Assembly (NCBI RefSeq): GCF_000307165.1
Contig: NC_018704.1
Location: 2,418,001-2,482,000, forward strand
Direction of reading: 5' to 3'
DNA length: 64,000 bases
Source of the DNA: Amphibacillus xylanus NBRC 15112
GTDB lineage: Bacteria > Bacillota > Bacilli > Bacillales > Amphibacillaceae
The translations under genes were made by a program, and so were the position numbers. Below, in pieces: positions 18,219-27,384 of the stretch. Positions within the stretch are counted from its first letter, which is position 1, and each line of letters begins with the position of its first letter. A model generated the notes under the pieces. That model searched no databases. It saw only the letters and a program-made list of their open reading frames with translations, and was not told the DNA's origin.

Positions 18219-18881
18219 TTACTTTCTCATGATCTTTCTAGAAATTGTGTTACCAACCCACTGAGCACTTTGAACAAGAACGATTAATATTAACACCGTC
18301 ACCGCCATCACACTTGTATCGAACCGTTGATAGCCGTAAGTCATTGCCAGATGTCCCAAACCACCCCCTCCAACTGTTCCTGCAATTGCTGAAAAGTCGA
18401 TTAAACTAATTGTCATAAATGTTAAGCCAAGGATCAGTGGACCAAGCGCTTCTGGGATTAGCACAGTACAAATGATTCTCAATGGACCTGCCCCCATAGC
18501 CTGAGCTGCTTCAATGACACCTGGATCAATATTGACAAGGTTATTTTCAACAACTCGAGCAATCGAAAAGCTCGCCACAATCGTCATTGGGAAAATCGCA
18601 GCAACCGTACCAATCGTTGTGCCAATGACTTGACGCGTAATTGGTGAAATTGCAACTAAAAATATAATAAATGGAATTGGGCGAATTAAATTAATAACAA
18701 AGTTTAATAGATTGAAGACAAACTTGTTTTCAAGCAGATGATTATCTCTTGAAACATATAACAATAACCCAATCGTTAAGCCTAAAATTGTACCGAAGAA
18801 CAGTGTACTCGCAACCATGAAGATCGTTTCACCTGTTGCTTCAACGACTCTCGGCCAAAAAGTTATCCAATCAACGTTCAT
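18219..18881 (-). CDS. metI: Methionine ABC transporter permease
   Basis: The product has about 220 residues and five predicted membrane helices. The permease loop EAAQAMGAGPLRIICTVLIPEALGPL is the EAA motif that docks on the MetN ATPase. I chose the ATG at 18881 (MNVDWITFWPR) because GGGAGG lies nine bases upstream; a TTG further upstream would place the start inside the metN-end Shine-Dalgarno region. The start overlaps the last codons of metN, as in most met operons. Confidence 0.95.
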   Translation of the reverse strand: MNVDWITFWPRVVEATGETIFMVASTLFFGTILGLTIGLLLYVSRDNHLLENKFVFNLLNFVINLIRPIPFIIFLVAISPITRQVIGTTIGTVAAIFPMTIVASFSIARVVENNLVNIDPGVIEAAQAMGAGPLRIICTVLIPEALGPLILGLTFMTISLIDFSAIAGTVGGGGLGHLAMTYGYQRFDTSVMAVTVLILIVLVQSAQWVGNTISRKIMRK

Positions 18882-19896
18882 TAATATCAACCTCCCTCAC
18901 TTCAACTAGATTCGATAATTCAGTTAGAACCTTTTGCTTATTACCTTCATCCCCAATAAGAGAAATTATCATATTGCCAAAAAGCTGCTCCTGTAATTCC
19001 TGGACTGAGCCATAAATAATATTAAAATCTACGTTGTATTTCTTTGTAATCGTTGATAGTAATGGATCAACAGTAGATGAACCCTTGAAGATAACACGAT
19101 ATAATTTGCCGCCATTATTTCTCTGCCACTCTTGTAAAATCGTATCTGAAGGTAAATCTTTTTGTACCGATTGAATAAAGCGACGTGTAGTCGTATGCTT
19201 CGGATTTGTAAAAACATCAAAGACCGGACCTGACTCAATCACTCGACCACTTTCCATTACCGCAACTTTATTACAAATAGATTGAATTACATGCATTTCG
19301 TGAGTGATTAATAAAATGGTTACGCCTAGTTCACGATTCACCTTCTTTAGCAACCTCAAGATATCCTGCGTTGTTTCTGGATCTAAAGCTGAGGTTGCTT
19401 CATCACAAATCAAAATCTCAGGAGACGAAGCAAGTGCTCTTGCAATGCCTACTCGTTGTTTTTGACCTCCTGACAACTGTTCAGGATAGTCCTTGGCTTT
19501 ATCAGATAATCCAACGAATTCAAGTAATTCAGTAACTCGTTCTTTAATCTCATGTTTGTTATAGCCGGCTACTTTAAGTGGATAAGCAATATTTCCAGCA
19601 ACATTACGTGATGTTAATAAATTAAAGTTTTGAAAAATCATCCCGATTTGGCTCCGCTGCTTCCGCAATTGTTTGGCCGATAGCTTACTAATATCTATAT
19701 CCCTGATAAAAACCGAGCCCTTTGTCGGTCGCTCTAACTGATTAACAAGCCGTAATAATGTACTTTTTCCAGCACCACTAAAGCCAATAATGCCAAAAAT
19801 ATCACCTTCACTCACCTCGAGTGACACATCTTGAACAGCATGAACCTGCCTTTTTCCAATCGTAAACGTTTTGGATACATCACTGAACTTAATCAC
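18871..19896 (-). CDS. metN: Methionine ABC transporter ATP-binding protein
   Basis: The product has 341 residues. The ABC ATPase domain has Walker A GFSGAGKST, signature [10 protein letters not shown] and Walker B ILICDEAT. A C-terminal NIL domain from about residue 265 senses methionine and inhibits transport in the family. I chose the GTG at 19896 (VIKFSDVSKTF) because GGGGGAA is eight bases upstream and the length then matches MetN. A longer frame from 19953 would begin inside the riboswitch terminator stem and cannot be translated sensibly. Confidence 0.95.
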   Translation of the reverse strand: MIKFSDVSKTFTIGKRQVHAVQDVSLEVSEGDIFGIIGFSGAGKSTLLRLVNQLERPTKGSVFIRDIDISKLSAKQLRKQRSQIGMIFQNFNLLTSRNVAGNIAYPLKVAGYNKHEIKERVTELLEFVGLSDKAKDYPEQLSGGQKQRVGIARALASSPEILICDEATSALDPETTQDILRLLKKVNRELGVTILLITHEMHVIQSICNKVAVMESGRVIESGPVFDVFTNPKHTTTRRFIQSVQKDLPSDTILQEWQRNNGGKLYRVIFKGSSTVDPLLSTITKKYNVDFNIIYGSVQELQEQLFGNMIISLIGDEGNKQKVLTELSNLVEVREVDINER

Positions 19897-19930
19897 GAAC
19901 CATTCCCCCCACATAGAAAACTTTTGCAAA

Positions 19931-19973
19931 AACAAAAAATCCTTCCTTTTCAAAAGATGAAAAGAAAGGATTC
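19931..19973 (-). terminator. Riboswitch-controlled terminator of the met operon
   Basis: ATCCTTTCTTTTC and GAAAAGGAAGGAT form a 13-bp stem with one wobble or mismatch, followed by a T-run on the minus strand. It lies between the SAM aptamer and metN, so binding of SAM should favour this stem and stop transcription. Confidence 0.85.
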
Positions 19974-19989
19974 TATCCGAAAATTAGAA

Positions 19990-20106
19990 ACCGCTCTTTC
20001 TCATCTTTCAAATGCATATCGCACTTGTAGGAATTGGCACAGTTTTCATAAATGAATCTGTTGCCGAGATATCATTGGGCCTAGTCCCTCCATCTCTCTG
20101 GATAAG
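19990..20106 (-). promoter_or_regulatory. SAM-I riboswitch (S-box)
   Basis: On the minus strand the leader reads CTTATCCAGAGAGATGGAGG, then GACTAGGCCCAATGATAT and CTCGGCAACAG, then GTGCCAATTCCTAC and a closing GATGAGAAAGAG. This is the conserved order of the S-box aptamer: the P1 strand, the kink-turn GATGGAGGGA, GGCAAC, GTGCCAA-TCC and the P1 return strand. High SAM should switch off metNIQ and the M20 hydrolase through the terminator that follows. Confidence 0.95.
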
Positions 20107-20149
20107 AAAAAACAAACTATTTAGTTTTTTATTAAAAGTTGTAAATCCA

Positions 20150-20177
20150 ATTATATAGCGAACTTTTTAATTGTCAA
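20150..20177 (-). promoter_or_regulatory. Sigma-A promoter of the SAM-controlled operon
   Basis: On the minus strand TTGACA (20177-20172), a 16-base spacer and TATAAT (20155-20150) are both perfect consensus. Transcription would begin about 40 bases before the aptamer. Confidence 0.85.
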
Positions 20178-20244
20178 CCGTTTTTTGAAAATTTTTATTA
20201 TTAAGTTAATAAACTAAATTCTATAAAAATTGATTCGCCTGGGA

Positions 20245-21408
20245 TTAGTTGTTAATCATTGAGTTTATTTGATTTAGTTTAATCGAGAATCCATAATAAG
20301 CTGAACAGAGCGCTAAAATAAATCCACCAATTAAAAATGATAGTGAAATAGTCGGAAAAACGCCTGTAACAAATGGCCCTGCCAACACACCAAATGCCAT
20401 AAAACAAATTAATAATCCAAAGCCAATGCCTCGATTAACGTCTGAAGGACCCTCTACAACACCTTGTAAAATCGGTAATAATACACAAGCAAATCCAAAC
20501 CCGTACATGGTCATTAATATATACAGAATGGGAACTAAATTAATAAAACTAATCATGAATAGACATAAAGACAATATTAGCATTCCAAAGATTATGATGA
20601 TCTCTGTTGAAAAACGCTCAAAGAGTTTTTTAGTTGGTAGGAGTAATACAATACTACTAACTAGAATAAAAACAGTGAGCAAATACACCGTTAAGCTAGA
20701 TGATTCTCCTAATGTAGCTATTTTTTGTGGTAGTAGGTAGTGCAATGTGCCTTGAGTAAACATCAATAATAGCGCAGCAGAATAGCTATAGCCCATTACT
20801 GATTGATTGACTAAGACAAATGTCGCCTTAAGGTATTTTGAGAAGCTTAATATTCGTTGCGCTACTTCAGGTTCTTTTATTATAAAAATACTAACAACAC
20901 CGAGCGCAAATATTAACAAACTGATTGAGTAAAATACAGATTCAACAACAAAATGTTTGCTCATAATAACACCAAAACTTGATCCAAGAAATGAAGCCAG
21001 ACATATGATACAAGCTGAATATTTTATAAAACTACCTTTAACTACTGATGTCTCAATTGTTGATAATTGAACAAGTATACTAGTAAATAAAAACCCACTA
21101 AATAAGCCATGGACAAATCTAATCGTTAACAATTGACCCGGTGAATGAACAAATAGATAAACAACTAATATCCCAGATACTGCGAACAACCCAATGATTG
21201 AAATGAATTTTGCACCTACTTGATCAATCAAATAACCAGAAAGAATGGCTCCGATCATTACCGCCATTAAATACACAACAAATAAAATAATTAGCATCAT
21301 ATCAGACCCGCCCAAGACAACCATAAACGAACTGATAATTGAGCTATGTGCAAAGACTTCAAATACTGAAACAAACAATAAAGCGAAAATTATATAGATC
21401 ATTTTCAT
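20245..21408 (-). CDS. Major facilitator superfamily transporter
   Basis: This 387-residue protein has about twelve hydrophobic helices. An MFS-type loop lies between helices 2 and 3 (GYLIDQVGAKFI), where the usual G-x-x-x-D-R-x-G-R pattern appears as GYLIDQVGAK. The sequence is of the drug/metabolite efflux type, but no substrate can be named. The gene stands alone: the met operon is downstream and the GH115 gene upstream, separated by a terminator at 21486-21528. A sugar-export or oligosaccharide role next to GH115 is possible but not supported by motifs. Confidence 0.8.
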   Translation of the reverse strand: MKMIYIIFALLFVSVFEVFAHSSIISSFMVVLGGSDMMLIILFVVYLMAVMIGAILSGYLIDQVGAKFISIIGLFAVSGILVVYLFVHSPGQLLTIRFVHGLFSGFLFTSILVQLSTIETSVVKGSFIKYSACIICLASFLGSSFGVIMSKHFVVESVFYSISLLIFALGVVSIFIIKEPEVAQRILSFSKYLKATFVLVNQSVMGYSYSAALLLMFTQGTLHYLLPQKIATLGESSSLTVYLLTVFILVSSIVLLLPTKKLFERFSTEIIIIFGMLILSLCLFMISFINLVPILYILMTMYGFGFACVLLPILQGVVEGPSDVNRGIGFGLLICFMAFGVLAGPFVTGVFPTISLSFLIGGFILALCSAYYGFSIKLNQINSMINN

Positions 21409-21485
21409 TATCCCTTTTCTATAAAATTATTTAATCTAGCTAACCTATCTATATGGTTTTTCCAAAAAAACTAGAACAGAAGAGA

Positions 21486-21528
21486 TAAAAAAATACCCAA
21501 AAGCAAGCTATTTTGCTTTTGGGTATTT
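21486..21528 (-). terminator. Rho-independent terminator after GH115
   Basis: AAATACCCAAAAGCAA and TTGCTTTTGGGTATTT form a perfect 16-bp stem (21491-21506 with 21513-21528) followed by a T-run on the minus strand, 17 bp past the GH115 stop codon. Confidence 0.93.
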
Positions 21529-21544
21529 CGTAATACTATTTATT

Positions 21545-24445
21545 TTATCTACCAACATAATACGTTTCATTCGGACCTAAGTAGCTATTAGCTAACTTTT
21601 TACCATCCGGGTAAATGACAATTTTTTCTAACGCAAAGCCAGGGCTTACTGCATAAATTCGTAATTTATTTAAGCCTTGCTCACAAGTTATTTTTGTTTT
21701 AGTTGTACGAATATTATTGATCACATCTATTCCCCAGTGTGGTCCATCTACATGATAACCATCAGGAAGGACATTGATTACATCAACATCATTTTCGTTG
21801 ACTTGAATACCAGCATACATTGTACCCTCTCGCGTTACAGGGTTGGATGGCTGTAAATAAAATTCAAGCTCATATACACCCGCTTCCTGTGTAACAAAAT
21901 GATACTCAACAAATGGTGCATCTTTACCAACTTGATAATGTGTATCTGTCGGGAATGCTTTAATTGCTGATAAAGTCTTACCGTAGCCATCTAGGACTTC
22001 AAAACGATTCAGCGTACCATCTAGATTTTCAGTCGCCTTTTGAGTAGCAAAGTGTTCTGCTTCTATTGAGATATAACCTTTTGTATCTACAAATGTCATA
22101 TCTGGATAATTTGTAAAATCGTTATTAACTACAGGAACGACAATCGTCACTTTGCCAACTGGTGTTTTAACTGTAATGCGTCCTTCAGCTTGATCAGCTA
22201 ACCCATCTCGATCAACAAATACATGGATCGTTTCTGACAATTTATTTTTACCATCTAAAACGCCGTTTGCTGCTGAGCATGATAACCAATCCTGATCAGT
22301 AGAAATATGATACTCTGCTTTTTTCTCGCTCACACTTGAAATAGTAAACGAAGCTTGATTCACATCTGGCTCTAAGAAGTCGACTAATGGCAAAGTATTC
22401 ACATGCCATGGACTACCTTCACTTCTTAGTTCTGTACCATCAATTGAGACAAGAAGTCTTGGTTTATTCACCGGTAACACATAGGATAGGACAGGGTTTT
22501 TATTCTCATCTTCATTCCAATGAACAAAACCAATATGCTCGGATAACCCCATACCGTAGAATTTACCATCAGCAATCGTATGATATTCATCAACAATCTC
22601 CTGATCCCTCTTCAGACAAGCCTTTACTTGTTCAGCTAGCTTATTCGCCTCAATAAGGTTTAATTGAGCAGCATATTTATTTTTACCGTTGAGTAACCAC
22701 ATTTTCTGTAGATTTAAGTTGCCAACAGTTGGATAATAAACTAATGCAAAGTAAGCTGTAAAATGTTGTTGATCTACTTCCTGATACAATTCTTCTGCCA
22801 GTCCTAATAAATGATCAATTCGATCAAGTAATTGATCCGTTTCATGGTAGTTTACAGGGTGATAGACATCAACATTCATTGCTTCAGGTCTACGGTTATG
22901 AGCTATTTTAGTATAGCCATTTAATAATTCAAAAACCTTATCCTTTTGCTCTAAATTGAACACACCTGCAAATTGTTGTTCAATCCACTGTTTTGTATAA
23001 TCATCAGTCTTATTAATCGCATTTGTTCCCCATTTATCAAAATCATAAGCTAAATCAAGGAAGAACGACAATGGCAGCTCTTGAGTAGCGATATCACCAA
23101 CATTCACAATCCATAAGTCTCGTACACCGAAGTCATAAGCCATCGTCATTTGCTCCCAAATCTTCGGCAAGTATGAGCTATTGATCCACTCATACGAAAC
23201 TGGGCCACCATGGTAATCAAAGTGATAATACATACCATAGCCACCTGAGTGTTTACGCATATCCTCAGTTGGAAGCGTGCGTAAATTACCGTGATTATCA
23301 TCACAAAGCATTAAAATAACATCTTCTAGCTCTTCAGAGTTAATTAAGCCAGGAGTATTTTCATCACCATAGAAAAACGGTTCAACCTCTTTATAAAGTG
23401 CCAACATTCTCGGTACTTCTTTTAGGTTTGGATTAACATGTTCTTTAATTAACTTATTTTGCGTTTGGATGACATCTCGCAATAGATTAATATTATCTTC
23501 TAGCGTTGCATCTTCACCCATAATCTTCGTATCTGCTTCACCACGCATACCGATTGTAATAATATTTTCAAAGTGACCTGTACGCTTTAATCCATCCTCC
23601 CAAAACTTCGTGATACCCTCTCTATTCGTTATAAAGTTCCAAGCATCACCATAAATTGAATCAGGACCACGTAAATACTTGTACTCCTCACCATAACGCA
23701 AGCACGGTTCATGATGCGAAGCTCCCATAATAACACCATATTCATCGGCTAATTCCACATTAGCCAATCCTGGACCGTCGTCATTAAAGCGAGCAGACCA
23801 CATCGCTGGCCAGAGGTAATTCCCTTTTAATCTTAGTAGTAATTCAAAGACATGATCATACATTTCAGCATTAAAGCCACCAAAGTTTTTAGCTGACCAA
23901 TTACCAAATGCAGGCCACTCATCATTAATAAAGAATCCGCGGTACTTAACTGACGGCTCTTTAGATACATATTTATAGTCACCTTTTAGTGAAAATGACT
24001 CTTTACGAGCTGGCAAAACACCGCTCCAATCAACTAAAGGAGATACGCCTAACTTTTCAGATAAGTGGAACAAACCATAAATCGTTCCCCGCTTATCACT
24101 ACCTGCAATGACTAATGCTTTTTCTACACCTTGAATAGGTTGATCAACTACCTGGAATAAGAACACCTCACGCTTCCCTGCTATCTCTGTTAGGTCAATT
24201 AGTTCCTTTTTATTGAGTTCATCTAATAGTGGACTATGCCCAACTGTTCCATACAATACAGCATGACGACTTAGCATATCCCTATCTTTAGTAGCTTCTG
24301 GTTGATAGCCAAAAACAAGCTCAACATCATGCATGACTTTGTTGGCAATTTTTCTTACTCCACTCAGAGCTTCTTCCTCTTGATAAAATAACGCACCTGA
24401 TTTAGTGTCAGTCATTAACATCTCTTGATTCAGTGTAAAATCCAT
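21545..24445 (-). CDS. GH115 xylan alpha-1,2-glucuronidase
   Basis: This 966-residue enzyme removes (4-O-methyl)glucuronic acid side groups from glucuronoxylan and its oligomers. The N-terminal domain (1-170) is followed by the catalytic barrel with KYRGFFINDEWPAFGNWS, then GNYLWPAMWSARFNDDGPG and EYGVIMGASHHEPCLR. Next come GMRGEADTKIMGEDA, LCDDNHGNLR and FDYHGGPVSYEW. All are hallmark segments of the family. The C-terminal beta-sandwich region from about 660 includes the long tail domain usual in GH115. There is no signal peptide, so it probably works on imported aldouronic acids inside the cell. AAGGATATTATA precedes the ATG, and a cre-like operator lies 54 bp upstream. Confidence 0.95.
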   Translation of the reverse strand: MDFTLNQEMLMTDTKSGALFYQEEEALSGVRKIANKVMHDVELVFGYQPEATKDRDMLSRHAVLYGTVGHSPLLDELNKKELIDLTEIAGKREVFLFQVVDQPIQGVEKALVIAGSDKRGTIYGLFHLSEKLGVSPLVDWSGVLPARKESFSLKGDYKYVSKEPSVKYRGFFINDEWPAFGNWSAKNFGGFNAEMYDHVFELLLRLKGNYLWPAMWSARFNDDGPGLANVELADEYGVIMGASHHEPCLRYGEEYKYLRGPDSIYGDAWNFITNREGITKFWEDGLKRTGHFENIITIGMRGEADTKIMGEDATLEDNINLLRDVIQTQNKLIKEHVNPNLKEVPRMLALYKEVEPFFYGDENTPGLINSEELEDVILMLCDDNHGNLRTLPTEDMRKHSGGYGMYYHFDYHGGPVSYEWINSSYLPKIWEQMTMAYDFGVRDLWIVNVGDIATQELPLSFFLDLAYDFDKWGTNAINKTDDYTKQWIEQQFAGVFNLEQKDKVFELLNGYTKIAHNRRPEAMNVDVYHPVNYHETDQLLDRIDHLLGLAEELYQEVDQQHFTAYFALVYYPTVGNLNLQKMWLLNGKNKYAAQLNLIEANKLAEQVKACLKRDQEIVDEYHTIADGKFYGMGLSEHIGFVHWNEDENKNPVLSYVLPVNKPRLLVSIDGTELRSEGSPWHVNTLPLVDFLEPDVNQASFTISSVSEKKAEYHISTDQDWLSCSAANGVLDGKNKLSETIHVFVDRDGLADQAEGRITVKTPVGKVTIVVPVVNNDFTNYPDMTFVDTKGYISIEAEHFATQKATENLDGTLNRFEVLDGYGKTLSAIKAFPTDTHYQVGKDAPFVEYHFVTQEAGVYELEFYLQPSNPVTREGTMYAGIQVNENDVDVINVLPDGYHVDGPHWGIDVINNIRTTKTKITCEQGLNKLRIYAVSPGFALEKIVIYPDGKKLANSYLGPNETYYVGR

Positions 24446-24498
24446 TATAATATCCTTTCTAACAATATATTTTAATTAAAAACTTCCAAACTAAACGA

Positions 24499-24514
24499 TT
24501 GTAAGCACTTACAA
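24499..24514 (-). promoter_or_regulatory. cre-like / LacI-family operator before GH115
   Basis: TTGTAAG-CA-CTTACAA has perfect 7-bp arms. It differs from the CcpA cre consensus only at the central CG. It could bind CcpA or a local LacI/GalR-type regulator. A second, looser inverted pair, ACGCTAGG/CCTAGCGT (24538-24545 and 24596-24603), lies further upstream. Confidence 0.55.
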
Positions 24515-24676
24515 AAATGACTATAACCAAAATTAAAACGCTAGGAGCATCGATTGATATAAAAAGGTCATTATATGACACTTACAACCACTGTCCCTAG
24601 CGTACTATAAGACTAATATATTTCAACCAGTCAAACTCTATGTTTTTGTTGAAAAACTAATGATTAACTTTTAATG

Positions 24677-25249
24677 TTAATTTAACTCGTTAATAGTGAA
24701 TTCCTCAACATCCACCAAATTCTCACCGTTAAATTTTGCACAGATGATCAATGGCATCTCATGTTTAATTCGGTTAAAGAATTGGTAATCAAAATGATGA
24801 TCAAAATAATTGAGCATCGTGCTCATACTCGTACCGTGTGTACCGATCACGATATTCTGATTCGGATGCTGATTAATCAATTCTCTCAATGCAGCAACAT
24901 TTCTTCGTTGAACTTGATTTAAGCTTTCTCCATCTGGAAGCCTATAATCCCAATCTTGCCACTGCCTTTTGGCAAAACCATCGAAATCCTCAATCCACTC
25001 ATCACTTACTTTTCTCTCTCTGAAATCTTCTACTAACTTTATATGTAGCTGCGCTCTTTTTGCAAAATCCTTAATTGTGTCAATCGCACGCAGATATGGA
25101 CTAGAGTAAACGTGATCAATTTGTTTATCAATCAAGAAATCTGTCACTCGTTTACTATCCTGAAGTCCTTCTTTTGTAAGAGGCCGAGTTAAGTCATCGT
25201 GGATTGAAAAATCAGGTTTTGCGTGCCTAACAAAGTATACCGTTGTCAT
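24677..25249 (-). CDS. Histidine phosphatase family protein (PhoE/GpmB-like)
   Basis: This 190-residue protein has the phosphohistidine motif VRHAKPD at its N-terminus and the second catalytic His in GTHGTSMS. DHVYSSPYLRAIDT holds the conserved Arg of the phosphate pocket. The family includes broad phosphatases and cofactor-dependent mutases; the short length favours a phosphatase. It lies 16 bp after the polysaccharide deacetylase gene, probably co-transcribed. AAAGGAG is correctly placed before the ATG. Confidence 0.9.
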   Translation of the reverse strand: MTTVYFVRHAKPDFSIHDDLTRPLTKEGLQDSKRVTDFLIDKQIDHVYSSPYLRAIDTIKDFAKRAQLHIKLVEDFRERKVSDEWIEDFDGFAKRQWQDWDYRLPDGESLNQVQRRNVAALRELINQHPNQNIVIGTHGTSMSTMLNYFDHHFDYQFFNRIKHEMPLIICAKFNGENLVDVEEFTINELN

Positions 25250-25264
25250 AGATTGAGTGCTCCT

Positions 25265-25831
25265 TTAACGATTTAGTTCTGATACAGTAACAAATTGATA
25301 GTTTGCCTCAACTAAAAACTTCAAGATTCGATCAAGTGCATCAACTGTTCCTTGATGAATCTCATGTAGTAAAACAATCGAACCATCTTCCACATTATCT
25401 GTTACGAGTTGATAAATCTCATCCGGATCTTGTGTCCGCCAATCCTCTGAATCTACTTCCCAAAGCACGGGAGATAACTCAGTCATTGATTCAACCTGAT
25501 CATTAATCTCACCATACGGTGGACGGAAAATAACTGGTACTTTGCCTACTGCCTTTTTAATTATTTCAGACGTAGATTCAATTTCCTGCTTAACTTCTTC
25601 AGGACTTATTTTAGTTAAATCTGGATGACTCCATGTGTGGTTACCAATTTCATGTCCTTTAGCTACTACTTGTTCAACGACGTCTAAATTTGCCTCAATC
25701 TGATTACCAATATAAAAGAAAGTCGCCTTAGCTTGATACTTTTCTAACAGCTTAAGCACCTCTAAAGAATAGGTTTGATTTGGACCATCATCAAACGTTA
25801 AAGCAACAGATTTTTTATCAACTTTTACCAT
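25265..25831 (-). CDS. Polysaccharide deacetylase (NodB/CE4 domain)
   Basis: The product has 188 residues and is essentially a bare NodB domain. Motif 1 is LTFDDGPN, with the catalytic base and the metal Asp. Motif 2 is GNHTWSHPDL, with two metal His residues. Motif 3 is RPPYGE. The late motifs are EVDSEDW and VLLHEIHQ. It should remove N- or O-acetyl groups from a glycan. No signal peptide is visible, which is unusual for a cell-wall deacetylase and suggests a cytoplasmic substrate or non-classical export. Confidence 0.9.
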   Translation of the reverse strand: MVKVDKKSVALTFDDGPNQTYSLEVLKLLEKYQAKATFFYIGNQIEANLDVVEQVVAKGHEIGNHTWSHPDLTKISPEEVKQEIESTSEIIKKAVGKVPVIFRPPYGEINDQVESMTELSPVLWEVDSEDWRTQDPDEIYQLVTDNVEDGSIVLLHEIHQGTVDALDRILKFLVEANYQFVTVSELNR

Positions 25832-25871
25832 TTGTTAACCATCCTTTTCTGATCTGTTTTTCTCTATTTTA

Positions 25872-26549
25872 CTACATAAAACGCCATAAATCCCAAGGAA
25901 ATGTTTCTGGTGGTGCTGATTTAACACTCAATGGTTCTTTTCGGACTGGGTGCTCAAATGAAAGTGTGTGTGCCCAGAGTGCAATTTGTTGCCCAGGTTG
26001 ATTAAGCTTTTGTCCATACTTCTGATCACCGTAAATGGGATGACCAATTGTTGAAAGTTGCACACGGATTTGGTGAGACCTCCCAGTATGTAGCTTCACT
26101 CTAAGTAAGCTTAATCCTTCTTTAGAATCAATCACTTCATATTCTAAAATCGCTTTTTTTGCATTTGGGTGCTTAGCCGATTCAACCGATACCTTATTCT
26201 TACGGTTATCTTTTAGCAGATAATGCTCAAGCTTGGCCTTCTTTTGCTTCGGCCTACCATGAACAACTGTTAAATATTCACGATCAATCGTGTGTCTTCG
26301 AATCATATCCGACAGCCTTGACGCTGCCTTAGAAGTCTTACCAAAGACAATTGCGCCACCAACGGGACGATCTAAACGATGAACCAATGCAAGAAAAACG
26401 TTACCCGGCTTTTGATAGCGAACTTTTAAATCTTGTTTTAGGATTGTTAATAAATCAGCATCCTTACTGTTATCTTCTTGTACTGGAATGTTAACTGGCT
26501 TCTCAACAATCAATAAATGATTATCTTCATATAAAATTGGTATGTTCAT
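25872..26549 (-). CDS. RluA-family RNA pseudouridine synthase
   Basis: This 225-residue protein isomerises uridine to pseudouridine in RNA. The catalytic Asp lies in LVHRLDRPVGG, where most paralogues have HRLDxxTSG. LRVKLHTGRSHQIRVQLSTIGHPIYGDQKYG is the conserved second motif. There is no N-terminal S4 domain, so it belongs to the short subgroup. The exact RNA target is unknown. AAGGAG precedes the ATG, and it is divergent from the methyltransferase gene at 26739. Confidence 0.92.
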   Translation of the reverse strand: MNIPILYEDNHLLIVEKPVNIPVQEDNSKDADLLTILKQDLKVRYQKPGNVFLALVHRLDRPVGGAIVFGKTSKAASRLSDMIRRHTIDREYLTVVHGRPKQKKAKLEHYLLKDNRKNKVSVESAKHPNAKKAILEYEVIDSKEGLSLLRVKLHTGRSHQIRVQLSTIGHPIYGDQKYGQKLNQPGQQIALWAHTLSFEHPVRKEPLSVKSAPPETFPWDLWRFM

Positions 26550-26738
26550 TGTCTATCTCCTTAATTGTGTTGAACTTATCATAACATGTATTATTAATGA
26601 TCTCACAGAAGAATACAATGTACTTATGGAGTTTGTTATCTATTCCACTCAAGATCTAAGATGACTTGACTTCATTATCAAACGATGTATTAATAGATAG
26701 GTAGAATATTTATACAGAGATGGAGTGAATTTGTAAGA

Positions 26739-27338
26739 TTGATAGAAAGGAAATTTGATCAAATGCTCCAAGTCAAAACAGATGGACTTAGAGAATCACA
26801 ACAGATGCAGACAGCATATAACCGTTATGAAGCAACACCATACATAGCATTGGAGCAATTAATTGAACATTATAAGTTAAGACCTGAGGATCACGTTGTT
26901 GATTTTGGTTGCGGAAAAGGAAGAGTCTCTTTTTTCCTCCATTATCACTTTGATGTACCGGTTACTGGTATCGAAATGAATGACCTAACATTTGATGAAG
27001 CATTAAGAAATAAAGAACTCTATAAAATGAAAAATACCCATTTACAAGCCCCGATTCAATTTAAATTTGGCCTTGCTGAACATTATCAGATTAAGCCAGA
27101 GGACAACGTATTCTATTTCTTTCATCCTTTTTCAATAAAAATATTTAAAAAAGTCGTCTATAATATTTTAGATTCGGTACTAGAACATAGTCGTACTGTA
27201 GACATTGTTTTCTATTATCCATTACCAGAGTTTAAAGACTTTCTCAAAAATCATACGCCCTTTAGATTAATCAATAAAATTAAAGCTTATAAGAAGCACG
27301 GGCGTTATGGTAAGTTCTTAATTTACCGCTTAGACTAA
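26739..27338 (+). CDS. Class I SAM-dependent methyltransferase
   Basis: The product has up to 199 residues. The Rossmann-fold motif I is HVVDFGCGKGRVSFFL, followed by TGIEMND as the ribose-binding acidic strand and FYFFHPFSIKIF near motif IV. The substrate is not evident. The start is uncertain. A TTG at 26739 gives MIERKFDQM but its Shine-Dalgarno GGAG is 13 bases away; the ATG at 26763 has AAGGA 11 bases away. A strong bidirectional terminator follows. Confidence 0.8.
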   Translation: MIERKFDQMLQVKTDGLRESQQMQTAYNRYEATPYIALEQLIEHYKLRPEDHVVDFGCGKGRVSFFLHYHFDVPVTGIEMNDLTFDEALRNKELYKMKNTHLQAPIQFKFGLAEHYQIKPEDNVFYFFHPFSIKIFKKVVYNILDSVLEHSRTVDIVFYYPLPEFKDFLKNHTPFRLINKIKAYKKHGRYGKFLIYRLD

Positions 27339-27341
27339 AAT

Positions 27342-27383
27342 AAATCGGTGTCTCTCAATTAAAATGAAAGACACCGATTTTTT
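27342..27383. terminator. Bidirectional terminator between convergent genes
   Basis: AAATCGGTGTCT (27342-27353) and AGACACCGATTT (27369-27380) form a perfect 12-bp stem with T-runs on both strands. It separates the methyltransferase gene and the convergent deaminase gene. Confidence 0.93.
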
Positions 27384-27384
27384 A

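Noticed and set aside
19897-19953. Longer N-terminus for MetN
   Set aside because: The extra 19 codons come from the terminator stem and the Shine-Dalgarno; a GTG at 19896 gives the normal MetN length.
19831-20055. Plus-strand open frame over the metN start and leader
   Set aside because: It overlaps the SAM riboswitch and terminator on the other strand and has no coding signature.
24538-24603. Structured RNA upstream of GH115
   Set aside because: ACGCTAGG and CCTAGCGT are complementary, but the intervening sequence shows no further conserved aptamer pattern; kept only as a loose inverted repeat.
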